Shown one piece after another: positions 1 to 11,938 of a stretch of 64,000 bases of DNA. Under the pieces are notes generated by a model. The model did no database searches. It saw only the letters and a list, made by a program, of their open reading frames with translations, and was not told where the DNA came from. The position numbers and the translations under genes are program-made. Source of the stretch: Byssochlamys sp. IMV 00236 (Eukaryota; Ascomycota; Eurotiomycetes; Eurotiales; Thermoascaceae); NCBI GenBank assembly GCA_001931875.2, contig MSJH02000699.1, positions 62,001 to 126,000 of the forward strand. The letters run 5' to 3'. Position 1 is the stretch's first letter. The number at the start of each line of letters is the position of its first letter.

Positions 1-3000
1 TGTTCCGAAAATTCTACGCCGATCTCAACATAGTCATGATCCGTGCATCGCCTGCAGTTTCAACCTGATTCCCTGACAGGGATCAGGGTTTGAGCGAACT
101 GCATCCGAACCTGCATATGCTTATTTCGACGAAGAAAGTGAGGCAAAGTACCTACTGTACTTATTTATCTATTGAATCTCTAAACGTAATGGAAGATATT
201 GCGAGTCGGGGGCCGGTTTCTTCTTTATTGGGAAAATAGGTACGAGGGTCGACGGCAGGTCTCACCCACGAGGGTGATATCATACTCTAGAGGTATAGAG
301 CTGTTGTTGTGCATACTACAGACTCTGGTGAGGACTGGGGTTCGCGCAGAGGTTAAGTAGTTAGTTTGTTTGTTCCTATTATTTGTAATCGATGCTTTCG
401 TTCTAGTTATCTTCCTTCAGGGCACTAGAGGACAAGGGTTAATTGGAAGGCTGCATACAAGATGCTTCTAGAGTCTGGAGTTAAGGTGATAGTAATACGC
501 ATCTTACGACGTGAACTTCGGACGTATGTCCATATTGAGTAGTTGTCACCTTTCAATAGTTCGTGATAAAACAATAATGCCTCTCCAGACCCCTGGCGAT
601 GAAGGGTTGGCGTTAAGACTCCCTGGGAAAAAAAAAAATAGCGCGGTAACTAAATCCGTTGTCGTCCGATATATCGAAACGTGAAGTTTCTGAGTGCGTA
701 CTGCATCTCAATTGTGTAGCTTATCGGGAACTACCTGATAAGCCTTGCTGGGTTCTGAGAATTGAAATGTCGATGTAGATGGAAAGGGTTAGGTTACTGC
801 CGCTGGTGAATTTCGATTATCACGGTTGGTGGCTGGCCTTTAAGCGCCTAGTAGGTTCACTAGCAGCTGTCAAAGTTCGGAGGATAAACTTATCAAGTTA
901 ACTAACACATACCAACTACCTAAGTAGTTAGTTAGGTGACTACCTACCTACCTTAGGTAGGTAGATATGGTAAGTTATGTAATGCTAGTAAATAAACCAA
1001 CTAGTTAACCAGCTAACCATCTACGGAGTAGTCGCTAAACTTGCTCGAGGGTAGTCGGAGTTAATCCATAGTTAGAACTTCTGTTTGAGTAAATCCAAGC
1101 ATGATCTCTTTGATGATCCTGGCTCCCTGAGCTCGGGGATCCGCCATGCCTGGGTGATCGCAGCTGCTGGTCCCGGCAGTGAGACAAAGTCGAGTCCAAC
1201 TGTCTACCTAACTGTCGACCAGGTGCCTGTCCGGGAGTGACCAACTCTGGCCTAGAGGCAAGTTACAAGCCGCATTGACGTGGAACTTTCCAACAAGGTC
1301 TGGCTGGGCGCTGTAGGGACTCAACTAGTTAGTGGGGTTATGGACGGAGTAGTAGTGGCGATGCTGAGTGAAGACACAGGCTATCACAGGGCCGTGAGTT
1401 AGTGCAGCCGACCCAGTAAATAGCCTAGGTGGTTGATTGATGATATGTGCATCTTCTTGCAGGATGTCAGTTTTTGCTAGACTAAACAGGCCGTGCGAGT
1501 GTGCTCAATGTCACCTCCATGCAGCATACTGGAAAAGATATGCCACTAGATACAGGGCACTGTTTGCAACGCTCTACAGGGGTGGCGAGAGCTATTTCGT
1601 CCTATTCCTGAAATATTGAGAAGCTGCTCACATGAGGCTTCAAACTCGATTTTCTCTTTGGCCGCCGATTCCGGTATGCTCACAGAGTCGAGTCAGCCGC
1701 ATGACTGATACCTGATAGTTCCGGACTCCGTAGTAGTTAGTACCTTCGACAGGAAACGAACTAGAAAAAGGCCCCCATTCAATGTGGGTGGAAATGACAA
1801 CCTGAGTATCCTAGACCCGTGGAAAGGACTGATGCTAGTAGGGTATGGAGTCGTAGTAGTAGTTGGTAATGTGATGCCTGGCAAGGCGGTAACAGCTCTT
1901 TCTGCCCCATCTGTGTGAAGTTTTGACTACATTAACAACCTCTCTTTCGAACCCCAATTCTGGTGTGTGCGCTTCGCTCTCCAAGAGCTGAATGCAAGCC
2001 ACAGTTAATAATCCAGTTGCCCCGCCCGCTGATGGCTGTTAAGTGCGATGTCTATCGATGCTTCCGAAGTTCCCTGGTATGATATGAGTCGTGGGTCGCA
2101 GCTCCACTGACTCTTATCCTCAGTTCGTATCCGCTGAGAAGAAGTCAATTCGTGAGCATGGCAGGCTGTGCCCTATGCGCCTCAATCCTTCCGTCTCTTG
2201 CGCTAACGAACACCGTCGACCGGATCGTGCGGACAATCGAACACCGGACCCCGGAGTTTCGCAGTATGTGTCGACATGGTTCAGTGAGTGTTCAAGAATG
2301 CCCCGCTTGATGGCTCTCAGAGTTCAAGCCCTCTTGGAGCTGCAGCGCGCCATCCTGACTGATCATGAGTCTATTGCTAACGGAAGGACGCTAGAACCCC
2401 CGACAAAAGCACCGGAACGTGGCCCGTGGAGAACAAGGGCGTCTCTCTTTCTCCCCATGAAGTATGTTAAGATCCAGGATTGCTCTGATATATCTCGAAA
2501 TGGAATCTGGGTCTGCACGCCGCCCGTCAGCAACCAGTAGACGCCAATCGATTTTCTGACGTCCCCCTCCAATGACATCGATCTGGGCGAGCACTGGGAA
2601 TGTGCTGTGATTTATGGTACTCCGTATGCTGTCCAAGCTTTGGAGCAAGCCATCACTTGATGGTGTGCTTGTATTATGCATGAGCGCCAGTTCTTACAGA
2701 ATAACCTGAATCCCAGAGCTCTAAATCAGTCTTGGCAGGTTACTTTGGGTCTCAGGACTTTGGCCGAGCTGTATCGTTCCGCCAGCTTCGGCGGAAGTAG
2801 GAAAACACGGCCTGCTGCCAAACCTCGCTGTCGATCAGGGACGTTTCGAATCGTCATCCCGTTTTTGAGAGTTAGTAGAAGGAGTTGAACGGGATTTTAA
2901 CGGATGGCGCCGGCAGAGCCCCAATGCCGCAGCATCCAGCCACAAGAAGATGCATCGTCGCGGACGTTGTCCCAAATCTGAGTGTTTTTACCTTTCGATC

Positions 3001-4018
3001 AAAACTCTACAGCGACCTAGGGTTCGGGCGGTTGCTAGTAGTTTTGTCCGAAGCAGATCGACGGCGTGCCGTTTCGCACCCCCCAGAGGCCGGCACTTTC
3101 CCGCCGATGCTTTTTGGCTGCTAAATCTCCTCATCATTCGGAAGATTTGAAGCCGATATTTGATCTGGTTTCCACCCCCCCCTTTTCCCGTCCCTCCGAA
3201 ACGTCAGTTATATTTGGGGCAACTTATTATAGTCTACTAAAGCCGGCAGTTTTCTGAGTGGATCCAGAGTGGTCAGTGGGGCCCCTATTTATTCTTCCGC
3301 CAAAACTGAAAATAATAATAATCCGGAGTCAGCGGCGATAGATAGGTGATCGATCTTGGCTGCATCCTGGAGTGACCGATCGTTGCCTGAATCTGACATC
3401 CACAAGCTGTTTGCTGTTCGATCCTGATCCTGGTACTACTGTCCCCCGAACGGCCACTACTGCTGATCTCCGCGCTTGATATCTATCATCGGCGGTCGAA
3501 CCGTACAGTGTGCTCCGTAGATAGTTACCATTCACTCTAATAATAAGCGGAACTTGAGTGCTTTCCGAATCAGATGGTGTTGTCGGCATTGCTCTTTACC
3601 GCAAGCTATTATTATTCCTTGTGGAACGGTCAACGATTATTGCGCTGGGACCATCTTGACCTGTCCCACTTCAACCCCCTTCTGGAGGCTCACCCCCGTC
3701 AACGATAACTGCAGAAGGCTGCTAGAACGACCGCAACGCTTCAAATCGACGGGGGATTGGTGGGGCCATAATTCAGGTGGGAGCGCTGCTGGCTCGAGCT
3801 TGACGGCGATTAGCACGTTCTCCATACACTGCCGGCCAAGAGCCAACGCGACAGTGATTCCTAGCTCGATGACGGCGAACCTTCCCTGGACTCCGCGTAT
3901 ACGAGTATTACTTCCTTTGCGGATCTAAACCTTTCTCCGAGTGTTGACCGGCAATTGAGACCCTGGCGGGCTTTGTTCCTGTCTTATTTGTGATATCTGT
4001 GAGCACTGTCGCACCGTC
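1..4018. other. 4 kb without a convincing gene
   Basis: Only short open frames occur, none with recognisable domains. The longest is 2091-2540 (+, 149 codons); its predicted peptide has no motif I recognise and no good continuation by splicing. The last few hundred bases before 4019 probably hold the promoter and leader of the Zn2Cys6 gene. Around 895-1020 there is a TAGG/CCTA-rich low-complexity patch, listed separately. Confidence 0.5.
895..1020. repeat. TAGGTAG/CTACCTA low-complexity patch with palindrome
   Basis: The patch is made of overlapping CTACCTA, TAGGTAG, TAGTTAG and TAACTA words. Positions 944-964 form a 21-bp palindrome (CTACCTACC...GGTAGGTAG) that is perfect apart from its unpaired central base. 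Similar words recur in other intergenic parts of the window, notably near 20.6 kb. Confidence 0.7.
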
Positions 4019-6376
4019 ATGGAGCACTCGTACCTCCCTCCAGGCGCATCACTGCCAGGTTATTCGGCGGAAGCATCTCTGGCGCAACTCAATGACTCCA
4101 GCCAAATACCCTTTTATGCAATATTTGCCCCGGCTACCTATCCGGAGAGTGTGGCCTTCTGGCATGATCCTCCCGTCCAACAGCACGGAATGTCCGCGTT
4201 TGGGGGTCTACCAATGTCAACCCCGCAACCAGCGCAATCGGCAGTTGATCAGAAAAAACACAAAAGAACGAGAAGTGGCTGTTTTACTTGTCGGTCGCGT
4301 CGAGTAAAGGTCAGTCTATTTCTCTCTCTACGGCCCAATCGAGTTATCTAACAGAGAATGGCCGATACAGTGCGATGAAACTCGTCCTATCTGTGAAAGT
4401 AAGTGGCCATATCGTATTAACCGCGTATCCGGACGAATATTAACTACTTGGACCTCGCAGGGTGTAGGAAAGGTAAACGAGAATGTGTTTACCCACCGCC
4501 GCCATCCCAGAAGTCTGGCAGTCGCGCGGGCACCAGATCTACGTCACAGGGCGATTCCTCAGACAACAATGAGGGTGATGACGCCAGTGGATTAGAAACT
4601 ATCCAGGATGAAGAAGGCTCAGAGCAGAGTGGGCGTACTTCTTCAACTATAAGTACGACAAAGCACCGGCCGGCCGTTTCCAAGACACGCAGCGCACACT
4701 CAATAGCCAAGAGAAAGATCAAGCAGACACCAGACAGCTCAACTCTAAGCAAAGAAAAGAGCCTGTCGCCATTCACAGACACTGCTACAAGGTCAGAGTC
4801 CCATAGCCCGGCCAGCGATACTCCCTCAGTCGGCTTCGATCCGCTCTACGGGCAAGAAATCTCCAATCTCCCCGAGACCGCACAGTTACCGGACGACATA
4901 CTCTTCTTCTTAGACTACCACCAGAAAGAGATCACACATCATCATTACATGTTGAAGTCTCGATCCGGGGAATTCATCCATAGGACGATTGTGGAATTGT
5001 GCTTGAAATACGAACCTCTGCTGTATGCCGTAGTTGGATTCTCAGCTTATCATTACTGCCTGAGACAACCAGGTGGAAAGCTGTACACTTTCCTGCGGTA
5101 TTATAACAAATCCTTGATATTATTAAGGAAGTCTCTTGCGTCAGCAGAGCCGCACAGCGAGGCAACCTTGATTACGATCCTCTTGCTTACGACGTTCGAG
5201 GTATAATAAACAGATATTGCCTCTCTTGCCCTACCTCCTGCTGACAATAAACTAGGAATTCACTGGTGATTGGGTCAACCTTGTTGACCATCATCAAGCA
5301 GCACATACCCTGATTCTCGAGTTGTTAACACCCGAAACGGCGAACGAGAACGAACTACATCGACATATTTTCGTCTGGTACGCTCGTTTTGATCTCGTTG
5401 CCGGTCTCTTGGCTGGAAATGAGACAATTCTCACCCGAGAATGGTATACATCACGCGAAGAGTATGATGCGAAAGAGGCAGCTGAGGATCCAAGCGATGT
5501 ACAGAAGCAATTGTCACTGTTTAACTCACGCAACCGCAGATTCGCCATGGACATGGCGTCTCTTTACGCCAAACTCTCCCGCGGAATGATACCAATGGAC
5601 CAATTTGTTGCACAGAATGAGCAGCTCTCGTTAACCAAGGAGGAACTACGCACTTTACTCACTCAATTTGATACGTCTGAGCATACTGTGACCTCGTATC
5701 CTCACAGAGTGCCACTCACGGAAAATGACATTGTCGATCCTTATATGCCAGGTCGCTTTTTTGAGGGCCCTCTGTGGGATGTCAACTTTTCCTGGATAGA
5801 TTTTCTGGCTACGTCTTTGATGTTCGAGTATCAGTCATCCCTTGTCCTGAGGCAAGAATCTTCCTCCGAGTTGCAGCACTCTGCTTTGGAACAGTGTCGC
5901 CTCATTGAGACTATTGAACGGTGGCCGGAGAAGGAGAACGGGACAGTAATTGCCTTCCATTCAAGCCTGGGCCTTGCGAGTATGTTCATTCCCAAAGATG
6001 CGAGGCACACCATGTGGATCAGAAGAAAACTGGCACGTGCCGAGCAGGACGGGTGAGTACACTACCTTCCTAACTGACTTTATACGCGTATCCCAGCCTA
6101 TTCGTTGAATATGAAGCCTCGTAACACTGACACGGTATTGTTAAATATAGGTACATATATCCACCAAAGTTTAGGATGAGCATGGCACAGATATGGGGTA
6201 TCCCAGAGGTCAAGCACTGGTGGCTCCCGAACGACGAAGGATATCCCGACATAGTTCGGGAGATCCGAAAAATGACCGAAGAGCGCACGACAAATCCACG
6301 GGATAATTTCCGTGAAGATGTTCGCGAAATGAAAACATTGTTCGGCAAAATGAATGTCGATGACAGCCCGATTTAG
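4019..6376 (+). CDS. Zn2Cys6 fungal-type transcription factor
   Basis: Predicted exons 4019-4309, 4371-4398, 4461-5200, 5256-6052 and 6151-6376 join in phase to 693 aa. After a ~80-residue N-terminal region comes a basic stretch and a complete binuclear zinc cluster of the form CFTCRSRRVKC...CERCRKGKREC. This cluster class binds DNA in the nucleus, usually at CGG-containing sites. A long Ser/Thr/acidic linker follows, then a region resembling the C-terminal fungal-specific regulator domain. The zinc cluster is interrupted twice: intron 1 falls just before the third cysteine, and the 28-nt second exon encodes only CDETRPICE plus one base. The start is the first ATG of the open frame, preceded by ACCGTC. 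Target genes cannot be told from sequence. The adjacent MFS gene (11.9 kb) lies beyond the helicase, so a pathway-specific regulator is possible but unsupported. Confidence 0.85.
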
Positions 6377-7570
6377 AGGTATTCTAGGAGTAGAATGCCC
6401 AGTTAGGGAAAGCATCAGGACATTGGCATTGCAGCCACGTGGATAAGCTCATCGGACATATGGACTTGACTGATGAAGCTGAATAATGTCTCTACTTGCA
6501 CCTTTCTGAAAGAAGCAGGAGCGGAAGAACCCGTATCACACGCAAGGAATCCTCCCTCAGATCCGAGATCCCCGCCAGATCCTTTCCTCGTGCATTTTGA
6601 GGCTGCAGCGAGGATTTCACCCTCCTTAGCCTTCTACTATTCAGGTGGCCAATGATAAATCGAAGTATCATGATGAAAACCCACCTGTGGAGATAGGAGT
6701 CTTGATTGACTTCCAATCCCCGCGCGGCTAGTTATGCATGTTTCAGAAGTTATTGGTATGACCGGTCGCCTGTGCGCCTCTGACCTTGTCAAGCTCTTCA
6801 TGTTTCCATGTAATAATATTACCCTTCATTCTTCCATGCAGTTGTGTTTCGAAAGCGGATACCATTACATTACGATATGTTTCTCGCATTTTCCTCGTGC
6901 GAAGTTGGCGTCTATACACCTTTCTAATAATCCCTGTATCTTTGATTTACATTTCTCACATCCCTATCGACATGTGACGCCTAACTTTTATTACTGCATG
7001 GCTGTCGGTGTTACCTCTTGTATGCTCTAATAGACAATTTTGCCCCCACTATTTTCCTAAGATTGACAACAGCCTATTTTCCAGTTCTTCTGTTAATATC
7101 CTTATCCATCCACCTCACGACGATTGATACTTTAAAGTTTACCCCTATCCAGTACACTATTCTGATATATACCCATTATCGCGGTAATTCTACATTGGGT
7201 TTTCGAGGATCTTTCTGTTTGAGAAGTATACACGGAGCATTTGCTATCAGTCGTGGTATCCGGCTTTGCGCAGTATCTGCATATTTCAGTGTACATTAGA
7301 TTCGTAACAGCGGACTTGCCTTGGGGTATCAAGGGAAACATGAAATAATATTAATTCTGGCGGCTTACTTGATATGTCCGTCTTGAGATATATGTATGTC
7401 TTTAAACGTATTAAATGGAGCATTTCACTTGATTGGTAGCCTACCAAGAAGGGGGATAACAGATGAGTCTGCGGGCTTCAATACTTAATACTCGCGAACG
7501 GTCCAAGTATATATATCTCATGAATGCATTATTTTCATCTAAAGGCGTTATTGGTATCAAAATCCATCGG
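6377..7570. other. Intergenic, convergent 3' regions
   Basis: This lies between the ends of the Zn2Cys6 gene (+) and the helicase gene (-). It is AT-rich and holds only short unsupported frames. I see no gene here. Confidence 0.6.
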
Positions 7571-10500
7571 TCAGTCCGTTTCCTTTCGCCCTAATGCTTG
7601 GTCATCATTCGTGCGTTCTCCGATTATCCTCGCGTCAGGACGGAGGGGGACCTCTCTCGCTTCGACAACCGTCTCATAACCACCCGCCAACTCACCACTT
7701 CCTTCCTCCCCTTCAAAGTCCTCTCCCCAGGGGAGAGAGTCGACATCGACATCGTAACCGAGGAGACATCGCAGCACGACACCCGCGCCAGCTTTGCTCA
7801 TCACCACGTTCTGCTCTTTACAGCGCTCATCGCAGACGCACTCGATACAGCCTTGCGGCGTGACACAGGTGCATGTCTCGACGCGAGAGAGCGCACGGCG
7901 AAGGAGGAGGTCGATGAACTCGAAGGCTTTACTCGCGATACCGGAGCCGGAGGAGCCGCCTTTGGCATCATAGAATGTGAGACGCGCAGGTCTTTGGCGC
8001 GCTGGAGGTCGCAGATCGATGGGGTCTGGTTTGGACGACCGATGACGAGACTCGTTTGCTCGCTTGAGATTCTTGCCTAGTTCCTTCTTGGAGACTTTGC
8101 ACTCTGTGCGGACATCACCGGGGGTAGAGATCACGAATGTGGGCATCAAAGAGAGAATCGCGTGTTCAGCAGCATGGATGGCGGCTGCGATGTTGAGTCT
8201 CCTGGACTCGAGGATTTCCATGGCGCGTTTGGGCACGTCGAGCCACATACCCTTGCTGAGAATGTCGATTGGGGGATTGTCCACGGCGACGGCATCAAGC
8301 ACGCGGCCGCGCTTATCGATCTTGAAGAACCCGTAAACCACGGAATGAATCTGGATAGAACCAAAGAAGGCGCGGGATGTATCGTTGATGAAGCGGATGG
8401 CTTCGGTTTCGATAGGATCTATGTCGGTGAAGTCGCGCTGTTGTGTACTCCAGTCGACGTGGACACGAACAACGCGCGCGAAACGCCGTTCGGGATTCAA
8501 CTCCTTCACGATGTACTTCTCACCCTGATGCATAAAGATGCCACCTTCGTAGATAGTGAACAAAGCGCGCGATTCTTCGACTTCCTCAAGGACAATGTTG
8601 CGATTGTTGGTGGTGTCGATGACGGCAAAGTGGTTTTCCTCTGTATCTCTTATCGAGACATATCTAGAAGGCTGAGGACGAAACCTCTCGTGGCAATGGT
8701 AGAACCCCAGGCCATCTTTGATGAGTCTGCTTGAAGCGAATTCTCCGAGGTTTTCTCCAAAGTAATGACTATCCTCCTCCGGCCTGATAGGCATCTCGAA
8801 CGCAGCACACTGAATATGTCCTTCTAGGATAAGCTCGTTTGTTAAATCAATCTGCAGTTCACAGTTCGGTTTTGTGAAGATCTCATCCGGATTCTTCATA
8901 TAATGCTGATCTGTGGGAAAACTGTCGCCCACTAAGACAGATAAGGAATCTTTGTTACGGCGACCAGCTCGACCGCTTTGCTGACGGAGGTTGGAAATTG
9001 AGTAGGGAAAGCCGAGAGTTATCACGGCGTCGAGGGAGCCAATGTCAACACCCAGTTCGAGAGCGTTTGTTGCAACAATCCCCATGAGTTTCCCTTCGAA
9101 CATTTCCTTCTCGATTTTCCGGCGGTCTTGAGGACTGTACCCGCCTCTATACCCCATCACAAGCTTCCCAACCTCGGGTCTCTCTAGGCTCTGGAATTCG
9201 CTTCTCACGTTCTGGAGAAGTAACTCGCACTGCTTCCTGATCCTGCAGAAAGCTATGACTCTGACTCCTCTCAGTATGAGTTGGCAAAAGAGCCTGGCTG
9301 TCTCGGATAGACTGTCGCCTCGTCCCGAGGTTGGGTCTCCAGGATCCTTAAACGGGGTATTCCAGCAGATGAATTCCTTGCGGCCTGCTGGAGAACCGTC
9401 AAAATCTATCAACTTCACGTCTTCCACTCCAAATATCGCTTTCATGTGCTCTTCCGGATTTGCAACGGTAGCAGAGCAAGATATGAATCTAACATGGCGA
9501 TTTCCGACTGCGGCGCATATCCTCCGTAGCCGCCGCATAACGAAGGCAACATGGGAGCCAAACAATCCGTTGTAGACATGGAGTTCGTCCACGACGACAA
9601 ATTTCAAGTTCTTGAGGAAGCTTCTCCAGGAACTTTCTTGCGGAAGGATAGTGATGTGTAACATGTCTGGGTTCGTGAAGATAATTCGACCTTCATCCCG
9701 GATGATATTTCGATCATCCATGGGAGTATCTCCGTCGAATGTCTCCACAATAGTATCCTGCAGACCGTCCATGTACTGCAGCAAATCTTTCATGCTGCGT
9801 CTCTGATCTTGCGCTAGCGCTTTCGTGGGGAAAATATACAGTCCCCTACTGTTTGGATCTTTCTCCAATTCGTGCAGCATCGGAACCTGATATATCAGGG
9901 ATTTCCCTGAGCTCGTAGACGTAGACACAATGACATTATTCCCTTCGTAGAGATGATTGATAGCCTCTGCTTGATGAGAATAGAACTCTGTAATGCCTCT
10001 GGTGTTATACAGGGCATTTACAATGTTCTGGGAAAGCTGAAAATTCAGATCTCCATAGACCGGTGGTTGCGGATTGAAAACTCTATGACCATCTGGGACA
10101 ATCTGAGCCGTATACCAATCCATCTCCCTAATCTCAGCTATAATCTCAGAGATTGACTTGCGTTCTTTCGGAATTTCAGCTGGAAATTGCGGAACCGCTG
10201 GCGTAGTAGTGCCACTATTGGGCATCGAAGGGATGAGCGCTTCTTTATCCTTCTCCAATCTCTCGACCGGATCTACACCATCATCTTCACACTTCACCAG
10301 AAACGCATCGATCGCCTCCATAAACTTCTTATTTCGTTTCTCGATTAAACCGAGCATCTGTTTCTGACTGTAGACGGGCATTTTGAGATCTTCATCTCTC
10401 ATCCTGCGGGTGGACTTGGTTGGTTCTCCGGTCTTGGGATGCTGAACCTGTCTTTTTAGATCCCCATCGAGGAATTCGAATAGTAGCACTTCGTTTCTAT

Positions 10501-11173
10501 CCTTATCCGCATCCATGTTGATAACTGGAAGATTCTCTCCGTCTTCAATGGCACTTGGTCCGCTTCCTCTCATGAACCTATAGTCGTCCCGGCCCCCTTC
10601 GCCAGCCCCCATAACTTCCAAGGCAGCCTCATCCACGACCTCAAACCTCACTGCATGTGGGACAAGCACCTTCACCCGTGCGATGTCTTCCACAGTCAGA
10701 TTTCGTCCGCCCATCTGAGCTTCCACAGCACCTTTGATCTTATCAAATGTCGTGGCGAGATGTTTCCTCGTGCAGCAGAATGTATAGACGAGGTTCAAAG
10801 CTCGATGCGTTTTTGAGAGCTGCTTGAACGTCTCTGGCCATGGAGCGGAAGGAGTTCGTTTTTGCTTTGGCTTTGGCTTTGGCTTAGGCGTGGCAGAGCG
10901 AGATTTGCTGCGTCGGCCGTCACTATCGACGCCATTTGTGCTGGAGTCAACGCTCGGAGACGAAATTCGTCCTTGCTTCCCTCGTCCACGAACTGCCTTC
11001 CTGACCCCCTGGTCAGAAAGAGGGCCATCGTCCGTCTTAGTCGGGACAGCTGTGGCGATCGCGATTTCAGTCGCGGGCGTTGACGCGCCGTCCGCCGAAG
11101 ATGAAGGAGAACTGAGTTGCCCATCATCTTCTGGACCTCTTTTCCGTTTCACGCCATTTTGCGAGGTGGCCAT
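7571..11173 (-). CDS. hrq1: Hrq1-type RecQ4-like superfamily 2 DNA helicase
   Basis: A single 1200-codon frame without introns. The N-terminal ~115 residues are basic, Ser/Pro-rich and probably disordered. The helicase core shows motif I with SSGKS near residue 423, motif II as DELH near 529, motif III SAT near 567, and motif VI QQSGRAGRR in the second RecA domain. The C-terminal part has the conserved region following the helicase core in Hrq1 proteins and ends with a cysteine cluster (CTCV...CIECVCDERC) likely to bind zinc. The family is the fungal/bacterial relative of human RECQL4, a 3'-5' helicase linked to crosslink repair and telomere maintenance in yeast. The ATG at 11171-11173 starts MATSQNG. 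The gene is divergent from the MFS gene, sharing a 765-bp upstream region. Confidence 0.9.
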   Translation of the reverse strand: MATSQNGVKRKRGPEDDGQLSSPSSSADGASTPATEIAIATAVPTKTDDGPLSDQGVRKAVRGRGKQGRISSPSVDSSTNGVDSDGRRSKSRSATPKPKPKPKQKRTPSAPWPETFKQLSKTHRALNLVYTFCCTRKHLATTFDKIKGAVEAQMGGRNLTVEDIARVKVLVPHAVRFEVVDEAALEVMGAGEGGRDDYRFMRGSGPSAIEDGENLPVINMDADKDRNEVLLFEFLDGDLKRQVQHPKTGEPTKSTRRMRDEDLKMPVYSQKQMLGLIEKRNKKFMEAIDAFLVKCEDDGVDPVERLEKDKEALIPSMPNSGTTTPAVPQFPAEIPKERKSISEIIAEIREMDWYTAQIVPDGHRVFNPQPPVYGDLNFQLSQNIVNALYNTRGITEFYSHQAEAINHLYEGNNVIVSTSTSSGKSLIYQVPMLHELEKDPNSRGLYIFPTKALAQDQRRSMKDLLQYMDGLQDTIVETFDGDTPMDDRNIIRDEGRIIFTNPDMLHITILPQESSWRSFLKNLKFVVVDELHVYNGLFGSHVAFVMRRLRRICAAVGNRHVRFISCSATVANPEEHMKAIFGVEDVKLIDFDGSPAGRKEFICWNTPFKDPGDPTSGRGDSLSETARLFCQLILRGVRVIAFCRIRKQCELLLQNVRSEFQSLERPEVGKLVMGYRGGYSPQDRRKIEKEMFEGKLMGIVATNALELGVDIGSLDAVITLGFPYSISNLRQQSGRAGRRNKDSLSVLVGDSFPTDQHYMKNPDEIFTKPNCELQIDLTNELILEGHIQCAAFEMPIRPEEDSHYFGENLGEFASSRLIKDGLGFYHCHERFRPQPSRYVSIRDTEENHFAVIDTTNNRNIVLEEVEESRALFTIYEGGIFMHQGEKYIVKELNPERRFARVVRVHVDWSTQQRDFTDIDPIETEAIRFINDTSRAFFGSIQIHSVVYGFFKIDKRGRVLDAVAVDNPPIDILSKGMWLDVPKRAMEILESRRLNIAAAIHAAEHAILSLMPTFVISTPGDVRTECKVSKKELGKNLKRANESRHRSSKPDPIDLRPPARQRPARLTFYDAKGGSSGSGIASKAFEFIDLLLRRALSRVETCTCVTPQGCIECVCDERCKEQNVVMSKAGAGVVLRCLLGYDVDVDSLPWGEDFEGEEGSGELAGGYETVVEAREVPLRPDARIIGERTNDDQALGRKETD

Positions 11174-11938
11174 CGCAGCTGCAGAGCAGACCTTGCCCGC
11201 GAACCATCACTAATTTCACTGAATGGATAACTCTGGGGATTGAACTTGCGGCAGGGAGTGAGAAGCGGCGAGACACGTGGTCACGTGCGCAATTAACCTT
11301 CAAATGGAATAGCGTGGATCGAAAGAATAATGCGGGGTATCAACGTCCATTGCGAGAATGACAATGTAATGTTTCCAACTTCTATAAAGGTTTGGTTGTG
11401 AGTGGAATAATCACACGTATGGAAATCGTACTGTGGATATATCCTTCCTGGGATATCGATGTCAAAATTAGTGGTAGCCTGCGGATGGCATCTGACGAAC
11501 TGCACAGTGCACGGGTCTATTAAGCTGGCTCATTAACATCGTATAGATCTGTCATATGATGGAGTAGCTCTTAGCAGAAGTCGAAGAGGCTTCAATATAT
11601 GATGTATGCGCCTGGTGATATTTGTGGCTTCTTCCAGGCATCAATAAAATAGTGTAATAGTCGCTATCTAGGTACCTACTAAGGTATACATCAGAGACGA
11701 ATGTCTTACTGACAACTTGGACGTTGAAGTAAAGGTCTGTGATAAAATCCAGAGTCATCAGCGCAAACTAGAATCATCACTTGTAGTCGCAACTACTCAT
11801 GAACACTGTCTTATCCATCAGAGCTAGCTAAAAGCCCTGCGAGTTCATCTCTTGGCAATAAGTACCTAAGACGGCGACTTCGACCGCAGGTTTCCCACTT
11901 CTCCTCATCTTTGTCTCAGCATTGCTATCAAAGCCACC
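11174..11938. promoter_or_regulatory. Shared divergent upstream region with paired CACGTG boxes
   Basis: The region separates the starts of the helicase (-) and MFS (+) genes. Two perfect CACGTG E-boxes occur at 11274-11279 and 11282-11287, two bases apart and about 100 bp from the helicase start. CACGTG is the core site of bHLH factors such as Cbf1-type proteins. Function is inferred from motif only. Confidence 0.4.

Noticed and set aside
2091..2540. 149-codon open frame on the plus strand
   Set aside because: No recognised domain, poor start context and no splice partner; several overlapping frames of similar length occur on both strands.
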